Assembly (NCBI GenBank): GCA_019931105.1
Contig: JAIOUW010000004.1
Coordinates: 124,001-188,000 of the forward strand
DNA length: 64,000 bases
Direction of reading: 5' to 3'
Source: Flavobacteriaceae bacterium NBU2977
Lineage (GTDB): Bacteria; Bacteroidota; Bacteroidia; Flavobacteriales; Flavobacteriaceae
Shown one piece after another: positions 16,209 through 25,974 of this stretch (position 1 is its first letter; each line of letters opens with the position of its first letter). The notes beneath the pieces were generated by a model. The model worked only from the letters and a program-made list of their open reading frames with translations, searched no databases and was not told where the DNA came from. The position numbers were made by a program, and so were the translations under genes.

Positions 16209-16577
16209 TTGCGAAAACTGATTTTTATATACAATGCCAATTCAGGCCTGGGCAACCTAATCTTGGATGGGGCACATAAATTAATGAGTCCTGGCACTTA
16301 TGAGTGTAAACTCTGTAAATTGACTTTTGGGGTATTGACCGAGAACTCAATCTGGAAGAAGTTTCGAAAATCGGCAGATTTTGAAATGGAGTTTTTGCAC
16401 AAAGATGAATTTGAAAGGCTTTATGCGTCAAAATTTGGCAGCAAGTTTACATTTCCGATCGTTCTTTTGGAGGCCAATATGCGTTTAGAGGTATTTGTAA
16501 ATACCGAAGAGATAGACTCTTTGCATGATGTGGAATCTTTGATTCGATTGATCAAGGAAAGACAAGAATTGCCTTAG
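16209..16577 (+). CDS. Conserved small protein with a CxxC motif, function unknown
   Basis: 122 residues from TTG 16209 (MRKLIFIYNANSG). Recognisable only as a family I recall from flavobacteria and relatives: it opens YNANSGLGNLILDGAHK, then SPGTYECKLCKLTFG with a CxxC, and EMEFLHKDEF. I see no P-loop or other nucleotide-binding motif even though such proteins are sometimes labelled GTPase. It converges with engB and overlaps its 3' end by 4 bases. A TAGCTTTG (-7-like) element lies at 16176-16183. Confidence 0.75.
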   Translation: MRKLIFIYNANSGLGNLILDGAHKLMSPGTYECKLCKLTFGVLTENSIWKKFRKSADFEMEFLHKDEFERLYASKFGSKFTFPIVLLEANMRLEVFVNTEEIDSLHDVESLIRLIKERQELP

Positions 16578-17191
16578 CCTTTTTGTTGTTCAAAAAAATC
16601 GGCATTGATTGTGCCGATAAAACTTAAGACTTCCTCACGGCCGCTGCCATTGGTAGAAGATGTAACAAAGTATCTGGGGGCCTCTTGCCATACACCGTTC
16701 AACAATTCTTGAATGTAGCTTTCAACATTTATCTGTATAGCCCTTGGTTTCAATTTATCGGCCTTGGTGAATATGATGCAAAACGGTATCTGATTTTCAC
16801 CAAGCCATTCCATAAATTCCAAGTCAATTTTTTGGGGCTCATGGCGAATGTCGACCAATACGAAAGAACAGACCAATTGCCCGCGCTGAAGAAAGTAATT
16901 GGTAATATACTTTTGAAATGTTTTTTTGTCCCTTTTTGAGACTTTGGCATATCCATAACCGGGCAGATCTACCAAAAACCAATTGTCATTGATTTTAAAG
17001 TGGTTGATAAGTTGAGTCTTACCGGGCTTACCCGACGTCTTGGCCAAACCCTTATGATCGGTCAACATATTGATCAAAGAAGACTTACCTACATTGGATC
17101 GGCCGATAAAGGCGTATTCAGGTATCGGTTCTTGTGGGCATTTGGCAACATCTGAGTTGCTCATTACGAAATTGGCCGTTTTGATCAACAT
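16574..17191 (-). CDS. engB: Ribosome biogenesis GTP-binding protein EngB (YsxC/YihA)
   Basis: Essential GTPase for late assembly of the 50S subunit. The 205 residues carry G1 GRSNVGKSSL, the switch region KTSGKPGKTQLINHF, G3 DLPGYGYA, G4 FTKADK and G5 TSS. Normal length, ATG start. The alpha/beta hydrolase gene lies just upstream on the same strand (12 bases), so the two are probably co-transcribed. Confidence 0.95.
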   Translation of the reverse strand: MLIKTANFVMSNSDVAKCPQEPIPEYAFIGRSNVGKSSLINMLTDHKGLAKTSGKPGKTQLINHFKINDNWFLVDLPGYGYAKVSKRDKKTFQKYITNYFLQRGQLVCSFVLVDIRHEPQKIDLEFMEWLGENQIPFCIIFTKADKLKPRAIQINVESYIQELLNGVWQEAPRYFVTSSTNGSGREEVLSFIGTINADFFEQQKG

Positions 17192-17203
17192 GGATGGGAG
17201 GGT

Positions 17204-17968
17204 TTAAAAGCCTCGTTTTTTTAGCCAGGTAGCGAGAATGCTATTGAACTCATCAGGATGTTCCATCATTGGGGCATGCCCACATTTCTCGATCCAGAAC
17301 AAGTCTGAGTCGGGCAGTAGTTCGTGAAAAAGTTCAGCGACGTCGGGGGGTGTCACGCCATCATTTTCACCCCAAATTATACAGGTCGGGGTCCTCATTT
17401 TAGGAAGGTCTTGTGCCATGTTGTGCCTTATGGCACTTTTGGCTATGGCCAATGTCTTGACCAATTTAACACGATCGTTAACGGTCGCATAAACTTCGTC
17501 GACAATTTCCTTAGTGGCAACGGCGGGGTCGTAGAAAACGTTTTCGGCCTTTTTTTTGATAAACTCGTAATCGCCCCGTTTTGGATAACCATCGCCCATT
17601 GCGCTTTCGTAAAGTCCTGAACTGCCGGTAATGACCAACGCCTTTACCATTTTCGGGTACATTTTGGTATGTAATAGTCCAATATGTCCGCCCAATGAGT
17701 TTCCAAGAAGTATGACATCTTTAAGACCCTTGAATTCAATAAACTTTTCAAGAAATTTCGCGAACTGTTTTACATTGGTCTTCAGCAAGGGCATATCGTA
17801 AATGGGTAGTTCGGGTACCAATACCTTATATCCTTTAGCAGGAAAATAATCGGTCACCCCGTGAAAATTACTTAACCCGCCCATTAGACCGTGCAAGATA
17901 ATTAGCGGAGTGCCCTCACCTTTTTCAATATACCTGTAATTGCCCTCGGTAATAATCTTTTCTTCCAT
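17204..17968 (-). CDS. Alpha/beta-fold hydrolase
   Basis: 254 residues with the HG oxyanion motif (LHGLMGG), nucleophile elbow GNSLGG (Ser near residue 93), acid residue in WGENDGVTPP and catalytic His in KCGHAPMMEHP. It has no signal peptide. Substrate unknown; the architecture resembles MhpC/BioH-type esterases. Co-directional with engB, which follows it. Confidence 0.85.
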   Translation of the reverse strand: MEEKIITEGNYRYIEKGEGTPLIILHGLMGGLSNFHGVTDYFPAKGYKVLVPELPIYDMPLLKTNVKQFAKFLEKFIEFKGLKDVILLGNSLGGHIGLLHTKMYPKMVKALVITGSSGLYESAMGDGYPKRGDYEFIKKKAENVFYDPAVATKEIVDEVYATVNDRVKLVKTLAIAKSAIRHNMAQDLPKMRTPTCIIWGENDGVTPPDVAELFHELLPDSDLFWIEKCGHAPMMEHPDEFNSILATWLKKRGF

Positions 17969-18161
17969 TCAGGATGTGTCTGGTCTATGTTGGCAAATAT
18001 ATACAATTCCACATAATACCCATCTTATAGAAACTATCGCACAATCATTTTTTGTAGGCCCTACGCATCAAGATAACACATTGAAAACTGAGGTTTTGAA
18101 GGTGCCGGCAAATGGTCGTAATACCATATTGGAGCGAATATTTATAAAATTTCGCAACAAA

Positions 18162-18188
18162 GTGGTAATTTGTGGTAAAATGTGGTAA
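18162..18188 (+). promoter_or_regulatory. Three MraZ boxes upstream of mraZ
   Basis: GTGGTAA occurs at 18162-18168, 18172-18178 and 18182-18188, a period of exactly 10 bases (one helical turn). MraZ binds short GTGG-type direct repeats with 10-base spacing before its own operon in other bacteria. The boxes end 10 bases before the -7 element, so binding would block the promoter. Confidence 0.75.
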
Positions 18189-18197
18189 TAATATTTA

Positions 18198-18205
18198 TAT
18201 ATTTG
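18198..18205 (+). promoter_or_regulatory. -7 element of the division-cluster promoter
   Basis: TATATTTG matches TAnnTTTG 31 bases before the mraZ start and immediately downstream of the MraZ boxes. The -33 region would fall among the boxes. Confidence 0.5.
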
Positions 18206-18235
18206 AGTTATTAAAAGACAAACCAACCATTTTAG

Positions 18236-18709
18236 GTGATCAATTTCATTGGAACATACGATTGCAAGGCCGATGCCAAAGGTAGAATAATGCTTCCTGT
18301 TGCGCTAAAAAATCAGATGTCTCCGGTATTGAACAAAGGGTTTGTGATCAAAAGATCGGTTTTTCAGCCCTGTTTGGAGCTATATCCAATGGACGAATGG
18401 AATCTGCTCATGCAGAAAATGAACAAAAAGAACCGATTCAAGAAAAAGAACAACGATTTTATCCGTCGTTTTTCGGCAGGGGTAAAGGTTGTTGAAATCG
18501 ATGGCACGGGAAGACTTTTGATACCTAAAAACTTGATTTCGGTTGCAGGGATCTCTAAAGAGGTGGTACTGAGTTCGGCAATCAATATTGTCGAAATATG
18601 GGATAAGGATAGCTATGAGAAAGTACTGGAGGAAACGGCGGAAGATTTCGCCGCGCTTGCCGAAGAGGTGATGGGCGAGGACGGAGATGATGAAAACGAT
18701 GTATCATAA
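18236..18709 (+). CDS. mraZ: Transcriptional regulator MraZ
   Basis: First gene of the division and cell-wall cluster and repressor of it in other bacteria. The 157 residues have two SpoVT/AbrB-like halves: IGTYDCKADAKGRIMLP at the N-terminus and VVEIDGTGRLLIPKNL around residue 85-100. The start is GTG 18236, giving the canonical INFIGTY opening. Three MraZ boxes lie upstream. Its 3' end overlaps rsmH by 23 bases. Confidence 0.95.
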   Translation: MINFIGTYDCKADAKGRIMLPVALKNQMSPVLNKGFVIKRSVFQPCLELYPMDEWNLLMQKMNKKNRFKKKNNDFIRRFSAGVKVVEIDGTGRLLIPKNLISVAGISKEVVLSSAINIVEIWDKDSYEKVLEETAEDFAALAEEVMGEDGDDENDVS

Positions 18710-19592
18710 TCCGGTACTGTTGCAAGAGTCCGTTGATGGACTCAATATTAAGGAGGATGGCATTTATGTGGATGTGACCTTCGGTGGAGGAGGGCATTCA
18801 AAAGAGATATTGAAACGTCTTGGAAGTCGAGGTAGGTTGATAGCCTTTGATCAAGACGAAGATGCCCTTGAAAATAAGATAGTTGACGAGCGGTTCACGT
18901 TGATCAATGAAAATTTCAGGTACATCGTACAGTTTTTAAAGTTCTATGGCATTCGGAAAGTTGATGGAATCTTGGCCGATTTCGGTGTTTCATCGCATCA
19001 GTTCGATAAGGCGGAGCGTGGGTTTTCGACCCGTTTTGAAGCCGAACTCGATATGCGCATGAACATGAAAAACGAAGTGTCGGCCCACGATGTTGTCAAT
19101 CGTTATGAATTTGATGATTTGCGTAGAATTCTGTTCGAGTATGGTGAGCTGAGAAATGCCAATGCCATAGCAAAGAAATTGGTCGAGCAACGCGAAAAGT
19201 CACCTTTGAAGACTACGGGGCAATTAAAGGAAGCCTTGCAGTCATTTTTGCCCAAGTCGAAGGAACATAAAATATTGGCACAAGTTTACCAGGCTATTCG
19301 TATTGAGGTCAATCAAGAAATAGAGGTCATCAAAGAATTTTTGTTGCAGACCGCTACTTTGATGGAGGCTGGAGGTAGGTTGAGCGTTTTGAGTTATCAC
19401 TCGCTTGAAGACCGTCTGGTGAAAAGGTTCATTAGGGCAGGGCAATTCGAAGGCGAGCCCGTAAAGGATTTTTACGGCAATATCGATGTTCCCTTTAAAA
19501 AAATTGGAGGGCTTATCGTACCGTCGAGTGAAGAAATAGTAAAGAACAATAGGGCACGCAGTGCCAAGCTCCGCGTAGCGGAGCGTATCTAA
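18687..19592 (+). CDS. rsmH: 16S rRNA m4C1402 methyltransferase RsmH
   Basis: N4-methylation of C1402 in 16S rRNA. The 301 residues show YHNPVLLQESVDGL, the SAM motif VDVTFGGGGHS, IAFDQDEDA, the DFGVSSHQFD loop and VLSYHSLEDRLVK near the C-terminus, all typical of the MraW/RsmH family. It overlaps mraZ, indicating coupling. Confidence 0.96.
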   Translation: MMKTMYHNPVLLQESVDGLNIKEDGIYVDVTFGGGGHSKEILKRLGSRGRLIAFDQDEDALENKIVDERFTLINENFRYIVQFLKFYGIRKVDGILADFGVSSHQFDKAERGFSTRFEAELDMRMNMKNEVSAHDVVNRYEFDDLRRILFEYGELRNANAIAKKLVEQREKSPLKTTGQLKEALQSFLPKSKEHKILAQVYQAIRIEVNQEIEVIKEFLLQTATLMEAGGRLSVLSYHSLEDRLVKRFIRAGQFEGEPVKDFYGNIDVPFKKIGGLIVPSSEEIVKNNRARSAKLRVAERI

Positions 19593-19609
19593 CAATAATA
19601 TAAGGTGTG

Positions 19610-19930
19610 ATGAAAAAAGGACTATTGGACTTGTTGAAAGGAAAATTCTTGGTGAGCGATGACGCCCCTAAGAATTGGTTGTTCATCATTTTTACATCCT
19701 TTTTGGCGGCGGTGATGATCGGTAGTTCGCACAGTGCAGATAAAAAGGTACATCAGATCGCGGTTCTGAGCGAAGAGGTAAAAGAATTGAGAAGCGAGTT
19801 CGTCGATATTCACAAAGACATACAAAAATTGAAACTTGAATCGACAATCACCCAAAATTTGGCTGGGAAAGAATTGTACCCATCAGAAGTTCCCCCGAAA
19901 AAAATCAGGGTAAAATCAGTTAAGGAATAA
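19610..19930 (+). CDS. ftsL: FtsL-like cell division protein
   Basis: About 106 residues, one membrane helix (about 23-40, NWLFIIFTSFLAAVMIGSS) and a short periplasmic coiled coil (VLSEEVKELRSEF and on). Topology, size and position between rsmH and ftsI match FtsL, which bridges FtsQ/FtsB and FtsI/FtsW in the divisome. GTG 19607 immediately before ATG 19610 could also start it; ATG is preferred. It lies one base before the ftsI start codon. Confidence 0.8.
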   Translation: MKKGLLDLLKGKFLVSDDAPKNWLFIIFTSFLAAVMIGSSHSADKKVHQIAVLSEEVKELRSEFVDIHKDIQKLKLESTITQNLAGKELYPSEVPPKKIRVKSVKE

Positions 19931-21937
19931 ATGGCAGTCACCGATAAACGCATATTGAACCGGTTATACTTTGTTGTGGCATTTCTGTTTTTGTTTGCCT
20001 GTGCCGTTCTTTTTAAGTTGGTCACTATTCAGGTCATGGAAGGTGAAAGATACCGTGGTCTTGCCGAAAAGCGAACCACAAAGATGTTCACGATCGCCCC
20101 GAACCGCGGAGATCTTTATTCCGATGATGGCAGTTTGTTGGCCACCTCGGTCTCACGCTATGAAATTCGATTTGATGCTCAAACCGTAAGTGATATCGAT
20201 TTTAAGGAAAATGTAAAACCATTGTCCGACGCTTTGGCAAAATTGCTGGGCAAGTCATCATCACATTACCAGCAGTTACTGCGCAAAGCGAAAGAGAACA
20301 AAAATAGGTATGCATTATTGGCCCGAAATCTTGACTATTCCGATTATATGGCGGTCAAGAATTTTCCACTTCTCAACAAAGGGCCCTACAAAGGGGGGTT
20401 GATCATCGAACAAAAAACGGTTCGTGAACATCCTTTGGGAAAAATTGCCGAGCGCAGCGTGGGTTACGAACGTTTGAATGAGTACAATAGGTATGCCGGG
20501 GTCGGATTGGAACGGGCTTTCGGCCCATACCTCAGAGGCACCGAAGGTAAGCGCTTAAAACAGAAAATAGCAAAGGGTCAATGGAAGCCGATCGGCCTAG
20601 ATAACATTATTGAACCAAAAGACGGCTATGATGTGTACTCGACCATCGACGTGAACATTCAAGATATTGCCCACCACGCTCTTTTGAAGCAGCTTGAACA
20701 TTACAAGGCCGATCATGGGTGTGTTATTGTAATGGAAACCGAGACAGGTGAGATCAAAGCAATTGCCAATTTGGGGAGGACCAAGGAGGATAAATACTAT
20801 GAACGTTTGAACTACGCAATCGGTGAGTCGCATGAGCCGGGTTCGACTTTCAAACTTATGAATTTGGTGAACGCCCTTGAGCATAAAGTAATCGATACCA
20901 GCACGGTCATCGATACCGAGAAAGGGTCTTGGAAAATCTATAACCACAGGGTAAAAGATTCCAAGCATGGTGGCTATGGTAAAATTTCGGTTGGTAAGGC
21001 ATTTGAGGTCTCTTCGAACACCGCTTTTGCCAAAATGATACATAATGGCTACAAGGAAAATCCTGGAAAGTATGTTAACGGATTGATGGGCATGAGACTG
21101 AACAAGGAGCTCGGATTGCCCATTCAGGGCGAGGGGGTTCCGGTGATAAGGTTTCCTGGCGACAAGGGTTGGTCGGGTCTTTCTTTGGCCCAGATGGCCT
21201 ATGGATATGAGGTTTCGTTGACTCCTTTGCAGACCTTGACATTTTATAACGCCATTGCCAACAATGGTGAGATGGTCAGACCACGATTGATCAAAGAGGT
21301 TAGGGAAATGAACCGTAGGGTAAAGACTTTTGAAAAAGAAGTTATAGATCCATCGATATGCTCACAAGAGACCATCGATAAGGTAAAACAGCTTTTGAAG
21401 AATGTGGTGGAGAAAGAACATGGTACCGGTCATGGGTTATATTCCAGAAATTTCTCAATGGCGGGCAAGACAGGCACAACACAAAAGAACTACGTGGCCA
21501 AAGACCCCGATAAACTGAAATATATCTCAAGTTTCGCAGGGTATTTTCCCGCGGAAAATCCGAAATATTCGTGCATAGTGGTCATTCATGAACCCGACAG
21601 AAGTGTGGGGTATTATGGCGCCGATGTTTCCGGACCGGTGTTTAAATCCATAGCACAAAAAATATACGCCAACAATCCCTTGATCGATGAGGTCGAAATG
21701 AAGATTGCCGAAGAGCCTACTTTGGAAGATGCCTATGAAAAATACTATGCCGAAGCACAGAAGAAATATAACAAGGTGCCAAACGTGAGGGGAATGAGCG
21801 GTATGGATGCTATTTCCATATTAGAGAATTTAGGACTTAAAGTTGAGGTAAAGGGTAACGGCAAGGTAAGAAAACAGTCCATTAATCAAGGTACCGATAT
21901 CAATAAGGTCGATAAAATTGTCTTGGAACTTTCATGA
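19931..21937 (+). CDS. ftsI: Division transpeptidase FtsI (class B PBP) with PASTA domain
   Basis: Septal peptidoglycan D,D-transpeptidase. 668 residues: N-terminal membrane anchor (about 13-33), dimerisation domain, and transpeptidase domain with STFK (catalytic Ser305, Lys308), SSN (361-363) and KTGT. A C-terminal PASTA domain (about 612-668, KVPNVRGMSGMDAISILENL) makes it SpoVD-like rather than like E. coli FtsI. It overlaps murE by 4 bases (ATGA). Confidence 0.95.
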   Translation: MAVTDKRILNRLYFVVAFLFLFACAVLFKLVTIQVMEGERYRGLAEKRTTKMFTIAPNRGDLYSDDGSLLATSVSRYEIRFDAQTVSDIDFKENVKPLSDALAKLLGKSSSHYQQLLRKAKENKNRYALLARNLDYSDYMAVKNFPLLNKGPYKGGLIIEQKTVREHPLGKIAERSVGYERLNEYNRYAGVGLERAFGPYLRGTEGKRLKQKIAKGQWKPIGLDNIIEPKDGYDVYSTIDVNIQDIAHHALLKQLEHYKADHGCVIVMETETGEIKAIANLGRTKEDKYYERLNYAIGESHEPGSTFKLMNLVNALEHKVIDTSTVIDTEKGSWKIYNHRVKDSKHGGYGKISVGKAFEVSSNTAFAKMIHNGYKENPGKYVNGLMGMRLNKELGLPIQGEGVPVIRFPGDKGWSGLSLAQMAYGYEVSLTPLQTLTFYNAIANNGEMVRPRLIKEVREMNRRVKTFEKEVIDPSICSQETIDKVKQLLKNVVEKEHGTGHGLYSRNFSMAGKTGTTQKNYVAKDPDKLKYISSFAGYFPAENPKYSCIVVIHEPDRSVGYYGADVSGPVFKSIAQKIYANNPLIDEVEMKIAEEPTLEDAYEKYYAEAQKKYNKVPNVRGMSGMDAISILENLGLKVEVKGNGKVRKQSINQGTDINKVDKIVLELS

Positions 21938-23397
21938 AGCTGTTAAGGGACATATTGTACGGTGTAGGCCTTACCGCTGTTAGCGGATCCACCAATGTTA
22001 TGATAAACGAGATTCGTTTTGATTCGCGCGAAGTGGGTATGGACGATGTTTTCGTTGCCATCAAGGGCACATTGACCGATGGGCACAACTATATCTCAAA
22101 GGCGATTGATAAGGGGGCTAGGGCGATTATTTGTGAAGAACTTCCTGGGCAAATAATCGATGGTGTTACCTATGTCGAAGTCGATAATGGCAACAAAGCT
22201 TTGGCCATTATGGCCTCCAATTTTTACGATAACCCTTCTAGGAATCTGAAATTGGTAGGTGTTACAGGTACCAATGGCAAAACCACTATTAGTAGTTTAT
22301 TATATCAGCTTTTCAAAAAAGCCGGATATAAGGTAGGGCTCATCTCTACAATTAAGATAATGGTCGATGATGAAACTTTGCCCACCAAGCATACCACTCC
22401 CGATGCCTTGACCATTAACCATCATTTGAAGATGATGAACCAGATAGGGGTAGAGTTCTGTTTTATGGAAGTAAGCTCACACGGAATACATCAAAAACGA
22501 ACCGAGGGCCTGGTTTTTGAAGGTGCGATTTTTACTAACCTTTCACATGACCACTTAGATTACCATAAATCTTTTGCCGAGTACAGAGATACTAAAAAAA
22601 TACTTTTCGACGGCCTGTCGAAAAAGGCGTTCGCGCTAAGTAACATCGATGATAAGAATGGATTGGTCATGCTGCAAAATACAAAAGGGCGAAAATATAC
22701 CTATGCACTAAAGACTTACGCCGATTACAGGGCCCAGGTTTTAGAGAATCAATTCGACGGACAGCTCATAAAGGTCGATGACAATGAAATTTGGACAAAA
22801 CTCATCGGCAATTTCAATGCCTACAATATTCTGGCGATCTACGCCACGGCCGATCTATTGGGTTTGGAAAAAATGGAAACGCTCCGTTTACTCAGCGAAC
22901 TCGAAAATGTCGACGGAAGGTTTCAGTACTATGTTTCAAAAGAAAAAATTATAGCGATAGTTGATTATGCCCATACTCCGGACGCACTAAAAAACGTGCT
23001 TGATACGATCAACGCGTTGAGAACTGGAAATGAAAACGTCATCACCGTTGTGGGGTGTGGTGGCGATAGAGACAGGTCTAAGCGTCCGGTTATGGGTCAT
23101 ATCGCTTCTGAGATGAGCAATAAGGCCATTTTTACGTCCGATAATCCCAGGTCTGAACCCCCTCATGCGATTATCGATGAAATGGAAGCGGGGGTAGAGC
23201 CCCAGAACACCAAAAAAATCTTGTCCATCGAAAATCGAAAACAGGCGATTAAGACTGCGTGCCAATTGGCAGTGGCGAACGATATCATTTTAGTTGCCGG
23301 AAAAGGCCATGAAACGTATCAAGAAACCAATGGCAAAAGAATTGACTTTGATGATTTTGAGATTGTCAAAGACTTATTGGAGAGTATGAACAAATAG
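21934..23397 (+). CDS. murE: UDP-MurNAc-L-Ala-D-Glu:meso-diaminopimelate ligase
   Basis: ATP-dependent addition of the third stem-peptide residue. The 487 residues show ATP loop GVTGTNGKTT, the SHG and TNLSHDHLDYH regions and, decisively, DNPRSEPP, the motif that selects meso-diaminopimelate over lysine. The organism should therefore have DAP-type peptidoglycan. Overlaps ftsI. Confidence 0.96.
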   Translation: MKLLRDILYGVGLTAVSGSTNVMINEIRFDSREVGMDDVFVAIKGTLTDGHNYISKAIDKGARAIICEELPGQIIDGVTYVEVDNGNKALAIMASNFYDNPSRNLKLVGVTGTNGKTTISSLLYQLFKKAGYKVGLISTIKIMVDDETLPTKHTTPDALTINHHLKMMNQIGVEFCFMEVSSHGIHQKRTEGLVFEGAIFTNLSHDHLDYHKSFAEYRDTKKILFDGLSKKAFALSNIDDKNGLVMLQNTKGRKYTYALKTYADYRAQVLENQFDGQLIKVDDNEIWTKLIGNFNAYNILAIYATADLLGLEKMETLRLLSELENVDGRFQYYVSKEKIIAIVDYAHTPDALKNVLDTINALRTGNENVITVVGCGGDRDRSKRPVMGHIASEMSNKAIFTSDNPRSEPPHAIIDEMEAGVEPQNTKKILSIENRKQAIKTACQLAVANDIILVAGKGHETYQETNGKRIDFDDFEIVKDLLESMNK

Positions 23398-23412
23398 ATT
23401 AAGAAGTAATAA

Positions 23413-24636
23413 ATGCTGTATTACCTGTTCGAATATTTGGAAAACGAATACCAAGTGCCGGGAGCTGGACTTTTTCAGTTCCTCACGTTCAGGGCGGCCA
23501 TGGCAATTTTGTTTTCCTTGATCATTGCGACGGCATATGGTAAACGGGTAATACTGTTTCTACAACGAAAGCAGATCGGGGAGACCATTCGTGATTTAGG
23601 ATTAGAGGGTCAGCAACAAAAGGCCGGTACGCCGACCATGGGAGGTTTGATCATCATCATGTCGACTTTGATACCGGTATTGCTATTTGCCAGGTGGTGG
23701 GACAATATTTATGTCATTTTGTTGATAGTCACCACTATTTGGATGGGCCTGATCGGGTTTGCCGACGATTATATCAAAATATTCAAAAAGAATAAAAAGG
23801 GTTTAAAAGGCAGGTTCAAGGTTTTGGGCCAGGTGGTACTGGGTTTGGCCGTTGGGGCCACCTTGTATTTTCATCCTGAAGTGACCATGAAAGATCAAGA
23901 TAGCACAATGATCACGGCGCGGTATACTGTAGAAAAGGTTGAAGGGCCCGAGATAAAATCAACGATGACAACCGTACCATTCTTCAAGAACAATGAGTTG
24001 GACTACAGTCGATTGATTTCTTGGGCCGGTGAAGGTGCTAAAGATTATGCTTGGTTGATTTTCATACCTATAGTAATATTGATCGTGACGGCCGTTTCGA
24101 ATGGTGCCAACCTAACCGATGGTATCGACGGTCTTGCCGGGGGTACATCCGCGATAATCGTATTGACCCTGGGTATTTTCGCCTGGGTCTCGGGTAATAC
24201 CATCGTTTCTGAATACCTGAATATTATGTACATCCCCAGGGCGGGTGAACTGTTGGTTTTTATAACCGCGTTTACAGGGGCCCTCGTCGGGTTTTTATGG
24301 TACAATGCCTACCCTGCCCAAGTATTTATGGGCGATACGGGCAGCCTTACTATTGGTGGTGTAATCGCGGTAATTGCGATTATTGTTCGTAAAGAGCTGT
24401 TGATTCCCTTGTTATGCGGAATCTTCTTTGCCGAGTCGATTTCGGTAATGCTACAGGTTGGATATTTCAAGTACACCAAGAAAAAATTAGGAGAGGGCAA
24501 GCGCATTTTTTTGATGGCACCATTGCATCACCATTATCAGAAAAAAGGATATCACGAAAGTAAGATCGTAACCCGATTTTGGATTATAGGCATCCTTTTG
24601 GCCATTGTGACCTTCGTGACCTTAAAAGTCAGATAG
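23413..24636 (+). CDS. mraY: Phospho-MurNAc-pentapeptide translocase MraY
   Basis: Makes lipid I on undecaprenyl phosphate in the inner membrane. The 407-residue, about 10-helix protein shows [18 protein letters not shown] (catalytic Asp pair), [21 protein letters not shown] and the cytoplasmic loop [11 protein letters not shown]. An insertion of about 60 polar residues after [13 protein letters not shown] lengthens it relative to E. coli (360 residues); I recall such a loop in other Bacteroidota. Confidence 0.96.
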   Translation: MLYYLFEYLENEYQVPGAGLFQFLTFRAAMAILFSLIIATAYGKRVILFLQRKQIGETIRDLGLEGQQQKAGTPTMGGLIIIMSTLIPVLLFARWWDNIYVILLIVTTIWMGLIGFADDYIKIFKKNKKGLKGRFKVLGQVVLGLAVGATLYFHPEVTMKDQDSTMITARYTVEKVEGPEIKSTMTTVPFFKNNELDYSRLISWAGEGAKDYAWLIFIPIVILIVTAVSNGANLTDGIDGLAGGTSAIIVLTLGIFAWVSGNTIVSEYLNIMYIPRAGELLVFITAFTGALVGFLWYNAYPAQVFMGDTGSLTIGGVIAVIAIIVRKELLIPLLCGIFFAESISVMLQVGYFKYTKKKLGEGKRIFLMAPLHHHYQKKGYHESKIVTRFWIIGILLAIVTFVTLKVR

Positions 24637-24637
24637 G

Positions 24638-25972
24638 ATGAAACGTTTGGTGGTTTTGGGAGGAGGAGAAAGCGGAGTAGGTACGGCCATTTTGGGCAAA
24701 CAAAAAGGATATGAGGTTTTTGTTTCCGATAAAGGAAAGATAAAGGAAAAATATAAAAACGTTCTTGAACATTTTGAGATTGATTGGGAAGAGGAAAAAC
24801 ACACGGAATCCAAAATTCTGAATGCCGATGTGGTAATGAAAAGTCCGGGTATACCCGATAAGGTGCCAATAGTGGTTCAATTGAGACAAAATGCAATTCC
24901 GGTAATATCGGAAATAGAGTTTGCCGTGAAGTATACCGATGCTACGATAATTGCCATTACCGGAAGCAACGGAAAGACCACGACAACCATGCTTACCGAC
25001 CATGTTTTCGAACAAGCAGGGCTTAATGTCGGAATGGCCGGAAACATCGGCGATAGTTTTGCCAAAATGGTGGCCGAAAACAGCTTTGACTACTACGTTT
25101 TGGAAATCAGCAGTTTTCAACTGGACGGTATTGATACATTCAAACCGCACATCGCCATTTTGACCAATATCACGCCGGATCACTTGGATCGATATGATTA
25201 CAAGTTTGATAACTATATCGCCTCAAAGTTTCGGATTACCGAAAATCAGACCGAAGATGATTACTTCATCTATGATGCGGACGACGATGTAATAGTCGAT
25301 TGGTTGAAAAAACACCCGATCAAATCAAAATTGATGCCTTTTTCGATTCAAAAAGAATTGGATGAAGGAGCATATCTCAAGAACGACCATATAAGAATAA
25401 CGACAACTAACGATACGATTGAAATGACTACGAACACATTGGCATTGGAAGGCAAGCACAATTTAAAAAATACGATGGCGGCGGCCACGGCGGCCAAGTT
25501 GGTGGGGATACGAAAGGAGACCATTCGCCAGAGCATCGAGAATTTTCAAGGGGCGCCCCACCGATTGGAGAAGGTGCTGAAAATTCAGCATGTACAGTAC
25601 ATCAATGACTCCAAGGCGACCAATGTGAATTCGGTTTTTTATGCATTGGACAGTGTAAAAACACCGATTGTTTGGATCGTTGGCGGCGTCGATAAGGGAA
25701 ACGATTACCGTGAACTGATGCCCTTGGTACGTGAAAAGGTAAAGGCAATAATTTGTTTGGGTACCGATAACTCTAAAATCAAGGATTTTTTCGGTAATGT
25801 GGTCGAATTGTTGGTCGAGACCTTCGCCATGGAAGAGGCCGTGAAAGTGGCCTATAAAATTGCGGAGCGGGGCGATACCGTTTTATTGTCTCCTGCCTGT
25901 GCCAGTTTCGACCTTTTTGAAAATTACGAAGATCGTGGAAATCAATTTAAAGCGGCGATAAGAAATTTATAA
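24638..25972 (+). CDS. murD: UDP-MurNAc-L-alanine:D-glutamate ligase
   Basis: Adds D-Glu to UDP-MurNAc-L-Ala. 444 residues: N-terminal Rossmann segment (LVVLGGGESGVGTA), ATP loop ITGSNGKTTTT, ILTNITPDHLDRY, YINDSKATN and the C-terminal LLSPACASFDLFENYEDRG. It starts one base after the mraY stop. Confidence 0.96.
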   Translation: MKRLVVLGGGESGVGTAILGKQKGYEVFVSDKGKIKEKYKNVLEHFEIDWEEEKHTESKILNADVVMKSPGIPDKVPIVVQLRQNAIPVISEIEFAVKYTDATIIAITGSNGKTTTTMLTDHVFEQAGLNVGMAGNIGDSFAKMVAENSFDYYVLEISSFQLDGIDTFKPHIAILTNITPDHLDRYDYKFDNYIASKFRITENQTEDDYFIYDADDDVIVDWLKKHPIKSKLMPFSIQKELDEGAYLKNDHIRITTTNDTIEMTTNTLALEGKHNLKNTMAAATAAKLVGIRKETIRQSIENFQGAPHRLEKVLKIQHVQYINDSKATNVNSVFYALDSVKTPIVWIVGGVDKGNDYRELMPLVREKVKAIICLGTDNSKIKDFFGNVVELLVETFAMEEAVKVAYKIAERGDTVLLSPACASFDLFENYEDRGNQFKAAIRNL

Positions 25973-25974
25973 CA

